A stretch of 24,685 nucleotides of DNA from a virus, in the IMG/VR virus record IMGVR_UViG_3300032214_000191, positions 1 to 24,685 of that record; one strand, written 5' to 3'. The notes below the pieces were generated by a model. It saw only the letters and a program-made list of their open reading frames with translations. It was not told the DNA's origin and did no database searches. The translations under genes and the position numbers were made by a program. This document shows, one piece after another, positions 1-5,368 of the stretch. Position 1 is the first letter of the stretch, and each line of letters begins with the position of its first letter.

Positions 1-154
1 GACAATCATCAGTTTTAGGAACTTTAAACATAATGTGATTTCCAGAGCAACAATCTCTATCACCACATTTCATACAATTATCACAAACCCACTCTTTTTG
101 ATTACGACATTTGACGAAATCTTTAAGAGTATAGTTTTGAAGAAGATTAGTCAT
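1..154 (-). CDS. Cys-rich small protein, truncated by the window edge
   Basis: The reading frame opens at the ATG at 154 (MTNLLQNYTLK) and runs off the left edge after 51 codons. Residues 15-36 are Cys-rich (C..NQKEWVC..C..C....CC), suggesting a zinc- or metal-binding knuckle. I do not recognise the family. It is the only visible gene of the unit headed by the hairpin element at 184-213; its ATG lies about 30 nt beyond the element rather than inside it. The C-terminus is not visible, so no function is proposed. Confidence 0.65.
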   Translation of the reverse strand, partial: MTNLLQNYTLKDFVKCRNQKEWVCDNCMKCGDRDCCSGNHIMFKVPKTDDC

Positions 155-183
155 TTAAGGTGGAAAGTTTGGGAGTGGTCCTT

Positions 184-213
184 ACACTACTGGTACAATT
201 TACTCGTGCCCCC
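184..213 (-). repeat. Hairpin intergenic element, copy 1
   Basis: Minus-strand order: AAAGGGGG, CAC, loop GAGTAAA, then TTGTACC and AGTAGTG. The G tract is 5 long. The hairpin has one G-A mismatch. The usual ATG position is GTG followed at once by TAA. It separates the HNH gene stop (216) from the Cys-rich gene start (154). Confidence 0.85.
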
Positions 214-215
214 TT

Positions 216-602
216 TCAGTTACTCACCATTCTAGACTGATACTTATTACCCCACATTCTACCTTGTTTTTGATAACTATGCTTATGATTTTCGCTTATA
301 GAAACCCACTCAAGATTCAACACTTTGTTGTTAGTTCTGTTATAGTCCTTATGATTGACTTGAAGACCTGCAGAGTTTGTGATACTTAAATGGGTTTCTG
401 CGACTAATCTATGCACCAATAAACGTTTACCTTTTCTTCCTCCAATGGTGACAGATTGATATCCATTTCTATCAATCTGTAGGGACAACTTACGGGGAGG
501 TTCATTATAATCTATCACTGGACATTTACCCCGTCTCCAGTAACTATAAACCTCCCCATCTTCTGTTATAAAATAACCCTTCCATGTAGGATGTTCTTTC
601 AT
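216..602 (-). CDS. HNH homing-type endonuclease with NUMOD4-like N-terminus
   Basis: 128 aa from the ATG at 602 (MKEHPTWKGYF). Residues 6-20 (TWKGYFITEDGEVYS) match the NUMOD4-type DNA-binding motif. Residues from about 67 carry the HNH core: LLVHRLVAETH, then QVNHKDYNRTNN, then LEWVS and ENHKHS. Such free-standing enzymes nick or cut DNA at a specific site and spread themselves between phage genomes. The start was chosen because the upstream gene ends TAA one base before it (TAA-A-ATG); the longer open frame reads through that gene out of frame. It probably inserted behind the 604-777 gene. Confidence 0.87.
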   Translation of the reverse strand: MKEHPTWKGYFITEDGEVYSYWRRGKCPVIDYNEPPRKLSLQIDRNGYQSVTIGGRKGKRLLVHRLVAETHLSITNSAGLQVNHKDYNRTNNKVLNLEWVSISENHKHSYQKQGRMWGNKYQSRMVSN

Positions 603-603
603 T

Positions 604-777
604 TTACCATCTATCAGGAGAGGATAAATCTTCCACATACGCCTCACAGTGTTCAGAACCCTGCAACTCAAATAACTCCTCCCAGTTGATTTGATGCGGG
701 TCGAAATCAGGAAATGCAGAAATGTCCAGAGTGATTCTATAACGCTGCTTCTGCGCTTGACTATAAGCAACTGACAT
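604..777 (-). CDS. Conserved small phage protein, unknown function
   Basis: 57 aa starting MSVAYSQAQKQRYR and ending LSSPDRW. A GGAG ribosome-binding site lies 8 nt upstream of the ATG. The protein is acidic in its second half and has no membrane segment. It resembles small cyanophage proteins of the pattern 'QKQRYRITLD...DLSxPDRW' that I recall; this is memory, not a search. It heads its own unit, driven by a sigma70-like promoter (806-834) and possibly a late promoter (845-851), with the HNH endonuclease directly behind it. Confidence 0.75.
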   Translation of the reverse strand: MSVAYSQAQKQRYRITLDISAFPDFDPHQINWEELFELQGSEHCEAYVEDLSSPDRW

Positions 778-805
778 AAGTACGCTCCGAATGTGTTATG
801 AGTGT

Positions 806-834
806 AGTCTAAGATGCTCTGGGATTTGTGTCAA
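806..834 (-). promoter_or_regulatory. Sigma70-like promoter for the 604-777/HNH unit
   Basis: On the minus strand there is a perfect -35 TTGACA (829-834), a 17-nt spacer and -10 TAGACT (806-811). Predicted transcription would start near 799, giving a leader of about 22 nt with a GGAG ribosome-binding site. It fits an early, host-polymerase-read promoter. Confidence 0.65.
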
Positions 835-844
835 GGTCTTGGGG

Positions 845-851
845 ATATTTA
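845..851 (-). promoter_or_regulatory. T4-like late promoter core ATAAATA
   Basis: The minus strand reads CTCATAAATATCC. ATAAATA/CTAAATA cores are the known late-promoter motif of T4-type cyanophages. Expected initiation near 838 would serve the 604-777 gene, so that gene may have both an early and a late promoter. Confidence 0.5.
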
Positions 852-863
852 TGAGGGACTGGT

Positions 864-896
864 GGATTTTGTGTGAGGGATTGTGAGGATTTTGTG
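864..896. repeat. Two direct repeats GGATTTTGTG, possible operator
   Basis: GGATTTTGTG occurs at 864-873 and 887-896, 23 bp apart, between the divergent -35 boxes at 829-834 and 906-911. Flanking GAGGG/CCCTC adds a loose inverted repeat. A regulator-binding site shared by both promoters is an inference. Confidence 0.35.
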
Positions 897-905
897 ACCC
901 TCCGG

Positions 906-935
906 TTGACAAAAGTGCGGTCCTTATGTTATGCT
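906..935 (+). promoter_or_regulatory. Sigma70-like promoter on the plus strand
   Basis: Perfect -35 TTGACA (906-911), an 18-nt spacer, then -10 TATGCT (930-935). It is the only strong plus-strand promoter noticed and points into the gene-free stretch containing the TTTTCCACA boxes. No plus-strand gene follows, so the product would be a non-coding or origin transcript, or antisense to the genes beyond 1283. Confidence 0.5.
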
Positions 936-1029
936 CGCTAAGATCACAAGGTCCAGAAGGATTATCACAAGACTTCAGCACATTTATAAAGTATTCAAAG
1001 GATTAAAAGCACTATAATAACACATAAGA

Positions 1030-1135
1030 CACATACTTTTCCACACATTCCACATACTTTTCCACAACTATGTTGAAAACTCATATACATTTAAAAACAC
1101 ATTTTTAATCGTTTTTTATTGTTTTTTGACGTTAT
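1030..1135. other. Origin-like block: two TTTTCCACA boxes plus AT-rich stretch
   Basis: The 16-mer CACATACTTTTCCACA is repeated at 1030-1045 and 1051-1066, exactly 21 bp (two helical turns) apart, with a partial ATTCCACA between. TTTTCCACA matches the DnaA-box form typical of cyanobacteria. Bases 1071-1135 that follow are mostly A and T with T-runs, as in an unwinding element. A promoter at 906-935 points in. Origin function is inferred; T4-type phages do not normally depend on DnaA. Confidence 0.35.
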
Positions 1136-1151
1136 TTGGGCATGAAAGCAT

Positions 1152-1180
1152 AAAAAAGCAGAGGATTACCAGTCCCCTGC
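1152..1180 (-). terminator. Rho-independent terminator
   Basis: Minus-strand GCAGGGGA, loop CTGGTAA, TCCTCTGC (8 bp with one G-U), then TTTTTT. It lies 100 nt downstream of the 1283-1429 gene and closes the unit that begins at the element at 2142-2173. Confidence 0.85.
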
Positions 1181-1282
1181 CTATCATCCAACCACTTAAC
1201 TTATGGATATTATCTGTTACGTTATAGAGTCACTTTCTTTACTTAATAGAGGCAAACTCCTTCCTCTCTGTTTAATACTTAA

Positions 1283-1429
1283 TCAGAACCTTTGTCTCTC
1301 ATATTGTTCTTCATTCCATCCATTCCTATAATACTCTCTACGATCATAATCATCAGAATCCATTACATCATCGTGCTCATACTCTTGCTCTTGATAATAA
1401 CGTTCTTGACTATAGTAAGTGTTAATCAT
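1283..1429 (-). CDS. Tyr/Glu/Arg-rich micro-protein, unknown
   Basis: 48 aa starting MINTYYSQERYYQEQEYEHD, very rich in Tyr, Glu, Asp and Arg and probably disordered. The ATG is one base after the stop of the preceding gene (TGA-A-ATG), so translation is likely coupled. It is last in its unit, ahead of the terminator at 1152-1180. Function unknown. Confidence 0.6.
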   Translation of the reverse strand: MINTYYSQERYYQEQEYEHDDVMDSDDYDRREYYRNGWNEEQYERQRF

Positions 1430-1430
1430 T

Positions 1431-1622
1431 TCAGTTAATTGCTGTTAGGTCAATGACAGTAACGATCTCAAGTTCAGTTATATCATTATCGAAATGTTCC
1501 TCCCATTCCTTATACAATGAGTACGATTCTTCGATGAGATCTTGACTGACCAAATAAGTGATTTGTTGTTGTACTTGCTCTAGGATGATTGCGAGCATTG
1601 AATCCTTTTGAAGTTCAGTCAT
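1431..1622 (-). CDS. Small acidic helical protein, unknown
   Basis: 63 aa, start MTELQKDSMLAIILEQ. Predominantly helical and acidic. The ATG shares bases with the stop of the preceding gene (TAATG), indicating coupled translation. The MTEL start is shared with the neighbour upstream, but similarity does not clearly extend further. No function can be assigned. Confidence 0.7.
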   Translation of the reverse strand: MTELQKDSMLAIILEQVQQQITYLVSQDLIEESYSLYKEWEEHFDNDITELEIVTVIDLTAIN

Positions 1623-1800
1623 TAGTTAAACCAGTGTGCAAGATCAGCGATTTCTTGTGCAACTTCTTGAACGTTATTACGATTCAGTTTGTTAAGAATA
1701 ATCTCCATATCTTCATCAGGTACGCAACTCACATCACCATTGATTTCCTCTGCAAGTTGATAGGCAAGATGGACACATTGAAGTTCAAGTTCGGTCATTT
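1622..1800 (-). CDS. Small acidic helical protein, unknown
   Basis: 59 aa from the ATG at 1800 (MTELELQCVHLAYQ). A TTG seven bases upstream opens the same frame, but the ATG is preferred. The stop of the preceding gene is at 1812. Charged helical protein ending EIADLAHWFN. Second of four genes in the unit headed by the element at 2142-2173. Confidence 0.7.
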
Positions 1801-1811
1801 TATTCAATCAG

Positions 1812-2123
1812 TCAGTCCAGTTTGATGCCATCATTGAAAGGAACATCACCGTTGATTGTTGATACAAACCATTGAAAGTTCTTTTGATAAACATACTCTC
1901 CAGATCCATGCTCTTTCAGAATAGCATTGAGACGGGATTTTGTGGTGTTTGATTGATGTCCACCATCAAGCAATTCTAACCAAGTATCACCAACCATGGC
2001 GATCAGATTGTTATACAGATAGACGAAAGATACACCTTCGATGTTAATGACTTCAGTGTTGTCTTTCTTCCAATCAATCTCCTTTGAGATTGCTTGATTC
2101 ATTTGCTTTTCGATGACTCGCAT
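1812..2123 (-). CDS. Conserved phage protein of the 'MRxIExxMNxAI' family, unknown function
   Basis: 103 aa from the ATG at 2123 (MRVIEKQMNQAISKEIDW). Landmarks of a widespread phage/prophage family I recall are VSFVYLYNNLIAMV near residue 32, GGHQSNTTKSRLNAIL near 54-70, and YQKNFQWFV near 80. Function unknown; possibly a small nucleic-acid-associated protein. The open frame runs back through the hairpin element with no stop, but the ATG at 2123 is where family members begin. First gene after the element at 2142-2173, where the usual element ATG is mutated to ATA, in frame and 21 nt upstream. Confidence 0.85.
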   Translation of the reverse strand: MRVIEKQMNQAISKEIDWKKDNTEVINIEGVSFVYLYNNLIAMVGDTWLELLDGGHQSNTTKSRLNAILKEHGSGEYVYQKNFQWFVSTINGDVPFNDGIKLD

Positions 2124-2141
2124 TGTGGTTGTTTCAGTGGT

Positions 2142-2173
2142 TATACTACAGGGACAATTTAGACGTGCCCCCC
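2142..2173 (-). repeat. Hairpin intergenic element, copy 2
   Basis: G tract of 6, loop GTCTAAA, 6-bp stem GGGGCA/TGTCCC. ATA replaces the ATG; the next start is at 2123. Three bases separate it from the TAA of the preceding gene. Confidence 0.9.
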
Positions 2174-2175
2174 TT

Positions 2176-2463
2176 TTACTTACGAAAGGCACCGAGGACA
2201 TTAAACTCAGCAGCGATTTGCTTCTCTGCAATACGCTTACCATCAATTTGGAAAGTATAACGCAACTGTCCTTTTACAGTCTTGGAAACTTTACAAGTGA
2301 GGCAAACTTCACCATTGCGTTGACCCTGAAGATCATACTTTGCAAAGTAATGATTACAAACTCCAGGCAAACGATAATCAACAACTCCATTGCGTTGTTG
2401 ATAGTTCTCAAGCGCAAGTTGCTCGCTGAGTTTAATGGAATCGAAGAGGTCAGTGATGTTCAT
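2176..2463 (-). CDS. Small phage protein, unknown
   Basis: 95 aa. The start codon is the ATG built into the hairpin element (MNITDLFDSIKL), and no other ATG is near. The second half reads GQRNGEVCLTCKV, then TFQIDGKRIAEKQIAAE, a pattern seen in small phage proteins with a 'W/F.lDGKri...' segment. Two close Cys (CLTC) could bind metal. Single-gene unit between two element copies. Function unknown. Confidence 0.8.
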   Translation of the reverse strand: MNITDLFDSIKLSEQLALENYQQRNGVVDYRLPGVCNHYFAKYDLQGQRNGEVCLTCKVSKTVKGQLRYTFQIDGKRIAEKQIAAEFNVLGAFRK

Positions 2464-2492
2464 ACTACTGAGACAGTTTAGACGTGCCCCCC
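2461..2492 (-). repeat. Hairpin intergenic element, copy 3
   Basis: G tract of 6, loop GTCTAAA, stem GGGGCA/TGTCTC with two G-U pairs. The element ATG (2461-2463) is the start codon of the 2176-2463 gene. Confidence 0.92.
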
Positions 2493-2498
2493 TTTGTT

Positions 2499-2681
2499 TT
2501 ACAGTCCGTTGATAAAGTCAGCAACTGCTTCCTTGTATTCACTTTCAGTCGCAAATGTGCGACCGTGAATAGTTCTAGGATAGGTTACGTTTGTATCACC
2601 AACCGCAGCAACATTGCGACAGTCTTGTTCATCATAACCCATCTCGATGAGAGTGTTGACGTAAGGATTGTAGTTTGTCAT
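2499..2681 (-). CDS. Small phage protein, unknown
   Basis: 60 aa starting MTNYNPYVNTLIEMGYDEQD. A single soluble domain; the final half HGRTFATESEYKEAVADFIN is helical. Follows the 2720-2902 gene by 38 nt; both form the unit headed by copy 4. Not recognised. Confidence 0.7.
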   Translation of the reverse strand: MTNYNPYVNTLIEMGYDEQDCRNVAAVGDTNVTYPRTIHGRTFATESEYKEAVADFINGL

Positions 2682-2719
2682 GGTTTTGTGTTAGTTAAGT
2701 GGAAAAGAGTTTATGTAAA

Positions 2720-2902
2720 TCAGTTGCCGAAGAAAGCATCAAACTCATCAGCAATCTGATCAATCAGTTCATCAGTTGCATCAAGATCGAAGAGACAGCA
2801 AACAAAGTCTACACAGTCATTCAGATCAGTGTGATTGTTGTACATAAACTCCAGAAGTGTAGGAGTGATGTCGGTTTGGAAGTCGATTGGAGTTGTGTTC
2901 AT
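2720..2902 (-). CDS. Small acidic protein, unknown
   Basis: 60 aa, strongly acidic (many Asp), starting at the ATG inside hairpin element copy 4 (MNTTPIDFQTDITP). Contains DFVCCLFDLD and ends DEFDAFFGN. A DNA-mimic or inhibitor role is possible for such acidic phage proteins but is not supported by any specific motif. Confidence 0.72.
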   Translation of the reverse strand: MNTTPIDFQTDITPTLLEFMYNNHTDLNDCVDFVCCLFDLDATDELIDQIADEFDAFFGN

Positions 2903-2935
2903 ACTATTGAAACAGTTTAGACGTGCCCCCCCCCC
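2900..2935 (-). repeat. Hairpin intergenic element, copy 4 (longest G tract)
   Basis: G tract of 10, loop GTCTAAA, stem GGGGCA/TGTTTC kept only through three G-U pairs. The element ATG is the start codon at 2902. Confidence 0.9.
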
Positions 2936-2946
2936 TTTGTATTCCT

Positions 2947-3060
2947 TCAGTTTTGTGGTGCAATAATATCAGCAACCGTGTGTAATGTTGCTGATGTAAT
3001 GTTACGAACTCCTGGTGATAGGAATAATGCAACCACAAAAATCAAGAAAATTGTTTTCAT
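2947..3060 (-). CDS. 37-aa hydrophobic micro-protein (membrane or exported)
   Basis: MKTIFLIFVVALFLSPGVRN followed by a short polar tail. Residues 4-15 form one hydrophobic segment, which may be a signal peptide or a single membrane anchor. The gene fills the space behind the 3102-3332 gene and ends 11 nt before element copy 4. It is below usual gene-calling limits; several similar exported micro-proteins occur in this window. Confidence 0.55.
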   Translation of the reverse strand: MKTIFLIFVVALFLSPGVRNITSATLHTVADIIAPQN

Positions 3061-3101
3061 CTGATCTGGAGACTTGAATGATAAAGTCTTTCTTCTTGCC
3101 A

Positions 3102-3332
3102 TCAATCGTAGCGGGAAGATACATCAGGACCAGGATTTTCAAGATGTGCAACACTGTCTGCAACACCTTCAGATGTTAATGCAAACTGTACTTTGCGACC
3201 TTCGTAGTAAATGTCAAAGACAGTTTGCACATATGGTGTTAGATTCCCTTCAGAATCCCATGCGTTTCGTGTATGTGAAGTCTCTACGATTTGATAGACT
3301 TTAGAGGTGAGAGGTGAAGTGTAAGTGCTCAT
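3102..3332 (-). CDS. Conserved small cyanophage-type protein, unknown
   Basis: 76 aa, starting at the ATG inside element copy 5 (MSTYTSPLTSKVYQIVE). Contains RNAWDSEGNLTPYVQTV and then VQFALTSEGVADSVAHLENP, a pattern I recall in small cyanophage proteins. Soluble, no membrane segment. First gene of its unit, with the 37-aa hydrophobic protein behind it. Confidence 0.78.
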   Translation of the reverse strand: MSTYTSPLTSKVYQIVETSHTRNAWDSEGNLTPYVQTVFDIYYEGRKVQFALTSEGVADSVAHLENPGPDVSSRYD

Positions 3333-3361
3333 ACTACTAGGACACTTTACCCGTGCCCCCC
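3330..3361 (-). repeat. Hairpin intergenic element, copy 5
   Basis: G tract of 6, loop GGGTAAA (variant triplet), stem GGGCAC/GTGTCC. The element ATG is the start codon at 3332. Confidence 0.92.
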
Positions 3362-3375
3362 TTTGTTTATGAAAC

Positions 3376-3588
3376 TCAGTTCTTTACACTTTCCAACAGA
3401 TCATTTAATACTTCTTCATCGTACAATTCTTCGATCTCAGTGAGAAGTTCTGACTCAGTATATTTGTTATACTCAGCAATCAATGATTCAACGGCAAATG
3501 TAACAAGATCATCCATGTCCATTCCGTCTATAATCATCTCTGCATATGCTTCAGTCAGAGAAGCAAGTTGTTCGTTAGAAAGTTTCAT
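3376..3588 (-). CDS. Small acidic helical phage protein, unknown
   Basis: 70 aa starting MKLSNEQLASLTEAYAE. Acidic helical protein with MIIDGMDMDDLVTFAVESL then LLTEIEELYDEEVLNDLLES, the layout of a small protein family common in phages of many hosts. Function unknown. ATGA overlap with the preceding gene (3585-3725). Last of the four-gene unit headed by copy 6. Confidence 0.8.
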   Translation of the reverse strand: MKLSNEQLASLTEAYAEMIIDGMDMDDLVTFAVESLIAEYNKYTESELLTEIEELYDEEVLNDLLESVKN

Positions 3589-3725
3589 TTTGCGTTGCAG
3601 TAGTTAGGGTTTGCCTGACAGAACAATTCTGCTTGCTGTTCTTGATACTCATTCACTGAAGCATGAGCACTCAAACCAATGCGAAGTCCCAGTGCTAGAG
3701 TAGCAATCAAAAATGCGATTCTCAT
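3585..3725 (-). CDS. 46-aa exported micro-protein
   Basis: Signal-peptide-like start MRIAFLIATLALGLRIGLSA with likely cleavage after the AHA segment (about residue 22), then a short mature part with two Cys (FCQANPNYC) that could form a disulphide. The ATG overlaps the preceding stop (TGATG), and the stop overlaps the next ATG (ATGA). Function unknown; it may act in the periplasm of the infected cell. Confidence 0.7.
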   Translation of the reverse strand: MRIAFLIATLALGLRIGLSAHASVNEYQEQQAELFCQANPNYCNAK

Positions 3726-3904
3726 CAAAAACGAATAATAGGATGGTCTAAATCAAGGACATCACATTCAGCAGTAGAAAACACCAACTCTACACTTGCT
3801 TGATAATACTCATCAGGTTCATCTTCAGAGCAAATAGCAACATCCTGATTAAGTTGTTCTTCAGAAAGTTGAGAAAGTTGTTCCAGAAGTTCTTTGTATT
3901 TCAT
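3725..3904 (-). CDS. Small acidic protein, unknown
   Basis: 59 aa from the ATG at 3904 (MKYKELLEQLSQLSEEQLNQ). Helical N-terminal half, then VAICSEDEPDEYYQ and SVELVFSTAEC. The pattern resembles phage proteins that begin 'LxxLxxEQLxQDVxI'. The start sits in a TGATTATG junction shared with several genes to the right. Function unknown. Confidence 0.75.
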   Translation of the reverse strand: MKYKELLEQLSQLSEEQLNQDVAICSEDEPDEYYQASVELVFSTAECDVLDLDHPIIRF

Positions 3905-3910
3905 AATCAA

Positions 3911-4081
3911 TCAGTCAACAACAGAGTAACAAGCAACCCAGGAAGGTACACCAGATAATGCTAAAGAACTGTTGCGATCATCAGCATAATCATTGGCATC
4001 ATCTTCAGAGTAGAAAGGTCCAATGTATTCAGGGGATTCTAGATGCTCAGACCAGAATCGGACGGTAAAGGTTTCAGTCAT
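3911..4081 (-). CDS. Small phage protein, unknown
   Basis: 56 aa, starting at the ATG in element copy 6 (MTETFTVRFWSEHLES). The middle PFYSEDDANDYADDRN suggests a small alpha/beta fold with an acidic helix. First gene of a four-gene unit whose later members are coupled by overlapping stop/start codons. Not recognised. Confidence 0.72.
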   Translation of the reverse strand: MTETFTVRFWSEHLESPEYIGPFYSEDDANDYADDRNSSLALSGVPSWVACYSVVD

Positions 4082-4110
4082 ACTACTAGGACACTTTAGA
4101 CGTGCCCCCC
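4079..4110 (-). repeat. Hairpin intergenic element, copy 6 (consensus-like)
   Basis: G tract of 6, loop GTCTAAA, stem GGGCAC/GTGTCC, then TAGTAGT and ATG. It matches the consensus throughout. The ATG is the start at 4081, 7 nt after the stem. Confidence 0.93.
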
Positions 4111-4112
4111 TT

Positions 4113-4307
4113 CTATAACGTTTGAAAGTGTTGTGCTTCTTTTATATCAGAATCATAATACTTGGAGATGATAGAATCAATCACAGAATACCAAGATTCA
4201 TTACAACTTGGATGCCCACATTCTCGTGCTTGATTCAGAAACCGTAAAATGCAAGTTTCCTCATCCCTAGTGAAATTAACGCGGTTGAGTGTATAACCAG
4301 TGTTCAT
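4113..4307 (-). CDS. Small protein with Cys/His cluster, unknown
   Basis: 64 aa from the ATG at 4307 (MNTGYTLNRVNFTRDE). CILRFLNQARECGHPSC gives three Cys and one His that could bind metal. The start lies in a TGATTATG junction two bases after the stop of the 4310-4636 gene. Last gene of the unit headed by copy 7. Not recognised. Confidence 0.72.
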   Translation of the reverse strand: MNTGYTLNRVNFTRDEETCILRFLNQARECGHPSCNESWYSVIDSIISKYYDSDIKEAQHFQTL

Positions 4308-4309
4308 AA

Positions 4310-4636
4310 TCAAACTCCAAGAAGTTCGCGCTGTTCAGGTGTGAGAGAATTGATGAGTTCTTTACGCTTTTGTGCTTTCTCTTCTTTTTGCCTTTGTTCT
4401 TCCAATTTCTCATCAACAATAGTCATCATATTGCTAAACTCATAATCACCTTCTTGCCAAGTAGATTCACTCTCATTTGTGATAAAAAGTTTATTGGAAT
4501 ACCATTCATTATCATCCCACCAGTTGTAACGGATTTCTACAATAAACCCATCATCATTCTGATTGATGTTATAAGTGGCACCAAGTGCCTGTACTTTGTT
4601 GAGTAGCAGGAGAATGTCAGTTGCTAGGATAGTCAT
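4310..4636 (-). CDS. Small coiled-coil-tailed protein; paralogue of the 23879-24205 gene
   Basis: 108 aa, start MTILATDILLLLNKVQ. N-terminal alpha/beta part with WWDDNEWYSNKLFI, then a charged helix DEKLEEQRQKEEKAQKRKEL and a tail LTPEQRELLGV. The protein at 23879-24205 has the same length, the same MTIxATxxLxL start, a matching DEKLEExRQEE helix and the tail LTDEEKELLGV, so the two are duplicates of one family. Function unknown. It starts at a TGATTATG junction. Confidence 0.82.
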   Translation of the reverse strand: MTILATDILLLLNKVQALGATYNINQNDDGFIVEIRYNWWDDNEWYSNKLFITNESESTWQEGDYEFSNMMTIVDEKLEEQRQKEEKAQKRKELINSLTPEQRELLGV

Positions 4637-4638
4637 AA

Positions 4639-4800
4639 TCAGACAGAAGGAGTAACGTCGATCTCTTTAATGTTCAACCCACAGAGTTGATTGTAGACAC
4701 GATTGAGTATCAGTTTGTCTGCAGTCTTTGCATTGGATTTCTCATACCAAACTGTCACACATCCATCGTTGGTTTCAACTCGAACGCGATAGTTTTTCAT
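4639..4800 (-). CDS. Small phage protein, unknown
   Basis: 53 aa starting MKNYRVRVETNDGCVTVWYE and ending KEIDVTPSV. The beta-beta-alpha-beta look suits a small soluble fold. TGATTATG junctions occur at both its start and its stop, tying it to its neighbours. Too short for many gene finders. Not recognised. Confidence 0.72.
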   Translation of the reverse strand: MKNYRVRVETNDGCVTVWYEKSNAKTADKLILNRVYNQLCGLNIKEIDVTPSV

Positions 4801-4802
4801 AA

Positions 4803-5069
4803 TCAGTTGGCGTAGATTTTCATGCCTTTACGCATACGAATATAATCATCAATCATCTCACCAACTTGTTCATAAATGTAGGAAGAATTAGCTACATCAC
4901 AGAGCACATCTTCGGAGAAAACATCAGGAAAATGATTTTCTTTGTCGTTCTCATCAAACTCAAACACATCTTCTTTGGTGAATATAAATGCAGCGCAGGG
5001 AGCATTTTCACCTTGACTCTCAATCATCGAATTGATAGAGTCACGAAGTTCAGAAAGTGTACGGAACAT
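4803..5069 (-). CDS. Small acidic protein, unknown
   Basis: 88 aa starting MFRTLSELRDSINSMIES. Acidic middle (FTKEDVFEFDENDKEN), then a helical part VGEMIDDYIRMRKGMK. The start lies in a CTGATTATG junction after a 33-nt spacer. Second gene of the copy-7 unit. No recognisable domain. Confidence 0.75.
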   Translation of the reverse strand: MFRTLSELRDSINSMIESQGENAPCAAFIFTKEDVFEFDENDKENHFPDVFSEDVLCDVANSSYIYEQVGEMIDDYIRMRKGMKIYAN

Positions 5070-5102
5070 AATCAGTTTTTGTTGAGTGTAAAGTGAAAAG
5101 AA

Positions 5103-5327
5103 TCAGGCAGGAAGAACACAGAAAGTGCCACACCAACCGCGAACCCATTTGAGAGTTTCATCGTAGGAAGTGCGGGGTTTCGACATAGGCATCGACACAT
5201 TCTTTTCAGGATTGTATGCAATGGCGATGAACTTATCTTCAACTTGTTGAATCCACATTTGATTCACTTTACCTTCTTTCCAGTTAGTGTGATAGTGGTA
5301 GACTTGATCCATGATAGTTGTGCTCAT
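5103..5327 (-). CDS. Small phage protein, unknown
   Basis: 74 aa from the ATG in element copy 7 (MSTTIMDQVYHYHTNW); a second in-frame ATG lies 15 nt further on (MDQV). It reads VEDKFIAIAYNPE and LKWVRGWCGTFCVLPA; the end carries two Cys. First gene of a five-gene unit. Not recognised. Confidence 0.75.
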   Translation of the reverse strand: MSTTIMDQVYHYHTNWKEGKVNQMWIQQVEDKFIAIAYNPEKNVSMPMSKPRTSYDETLKWVRGWCGTFCVLPA

Positions 5328-5356
5328 ACTACTAGGACACTTTACTCGTGCCCCCC
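5325..5356 (-). repeat. Hairpin intergenic element, copy 7
   Basis: G tract of 6, loop GAGTAAA (variant triplet), stem GGGCAC/GTGTCC. The element ATG is the start at 5327. Confidence 0.92.
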
Positions 5357-5368
5357 TTCACATCACAA

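Larger units (their letters stand above)
778..1282. other. 505-bp stretch without a supportable gene; regulatory/origin-like
   Basis: No convincing gene is visible on either strand. It holds, in order, a minus-strand promoter pair serving the 604-777 gene, two direct repeats GGATTTTGTG, a plus-strand sigma70-like promoter pointing into the gap, two TTTTCCACA boxes next to a very AT-rich stretch (about 1071-1135), and a rho-independent terminator for the units arriving from the right. Bases 1181-1282 show nothing recognisable. Confidence 0.7.

Noticed and set aside
796-981. 61-aa minus-strand frame in the left gap
   Set aside because: It runs through the promoters and direct repeats, has Pro/Ser/His-rich composition unlike the neighbours, and has no ribosome-binding site.
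1203-1331. 42-aa plus-strand frame starting MDIICYVIESLSLL
   Set aside because: It mostly lies antisense to the 1283-1429 gene and has neither ribosome-binding site nor similarity; kept only as a remote product of the plus promoter.
1812-2246. N-terminal extensions reading through the hairpin elements (also at 6486-6734 and 7123-8082)
   Set aside because: The frames stay open because the element has no stop in that phase; the RGARLN-like peptide is the translated repeat, not conserved protein.
4079-4110. TAGTAT of the element as a sigma70 -10 box
   Set aside because: No -35 box at proper spacing, and in at least four copies initiation would fall downstream of the only usable ATG. A phage-specific promoter for the other copies is not excluded.
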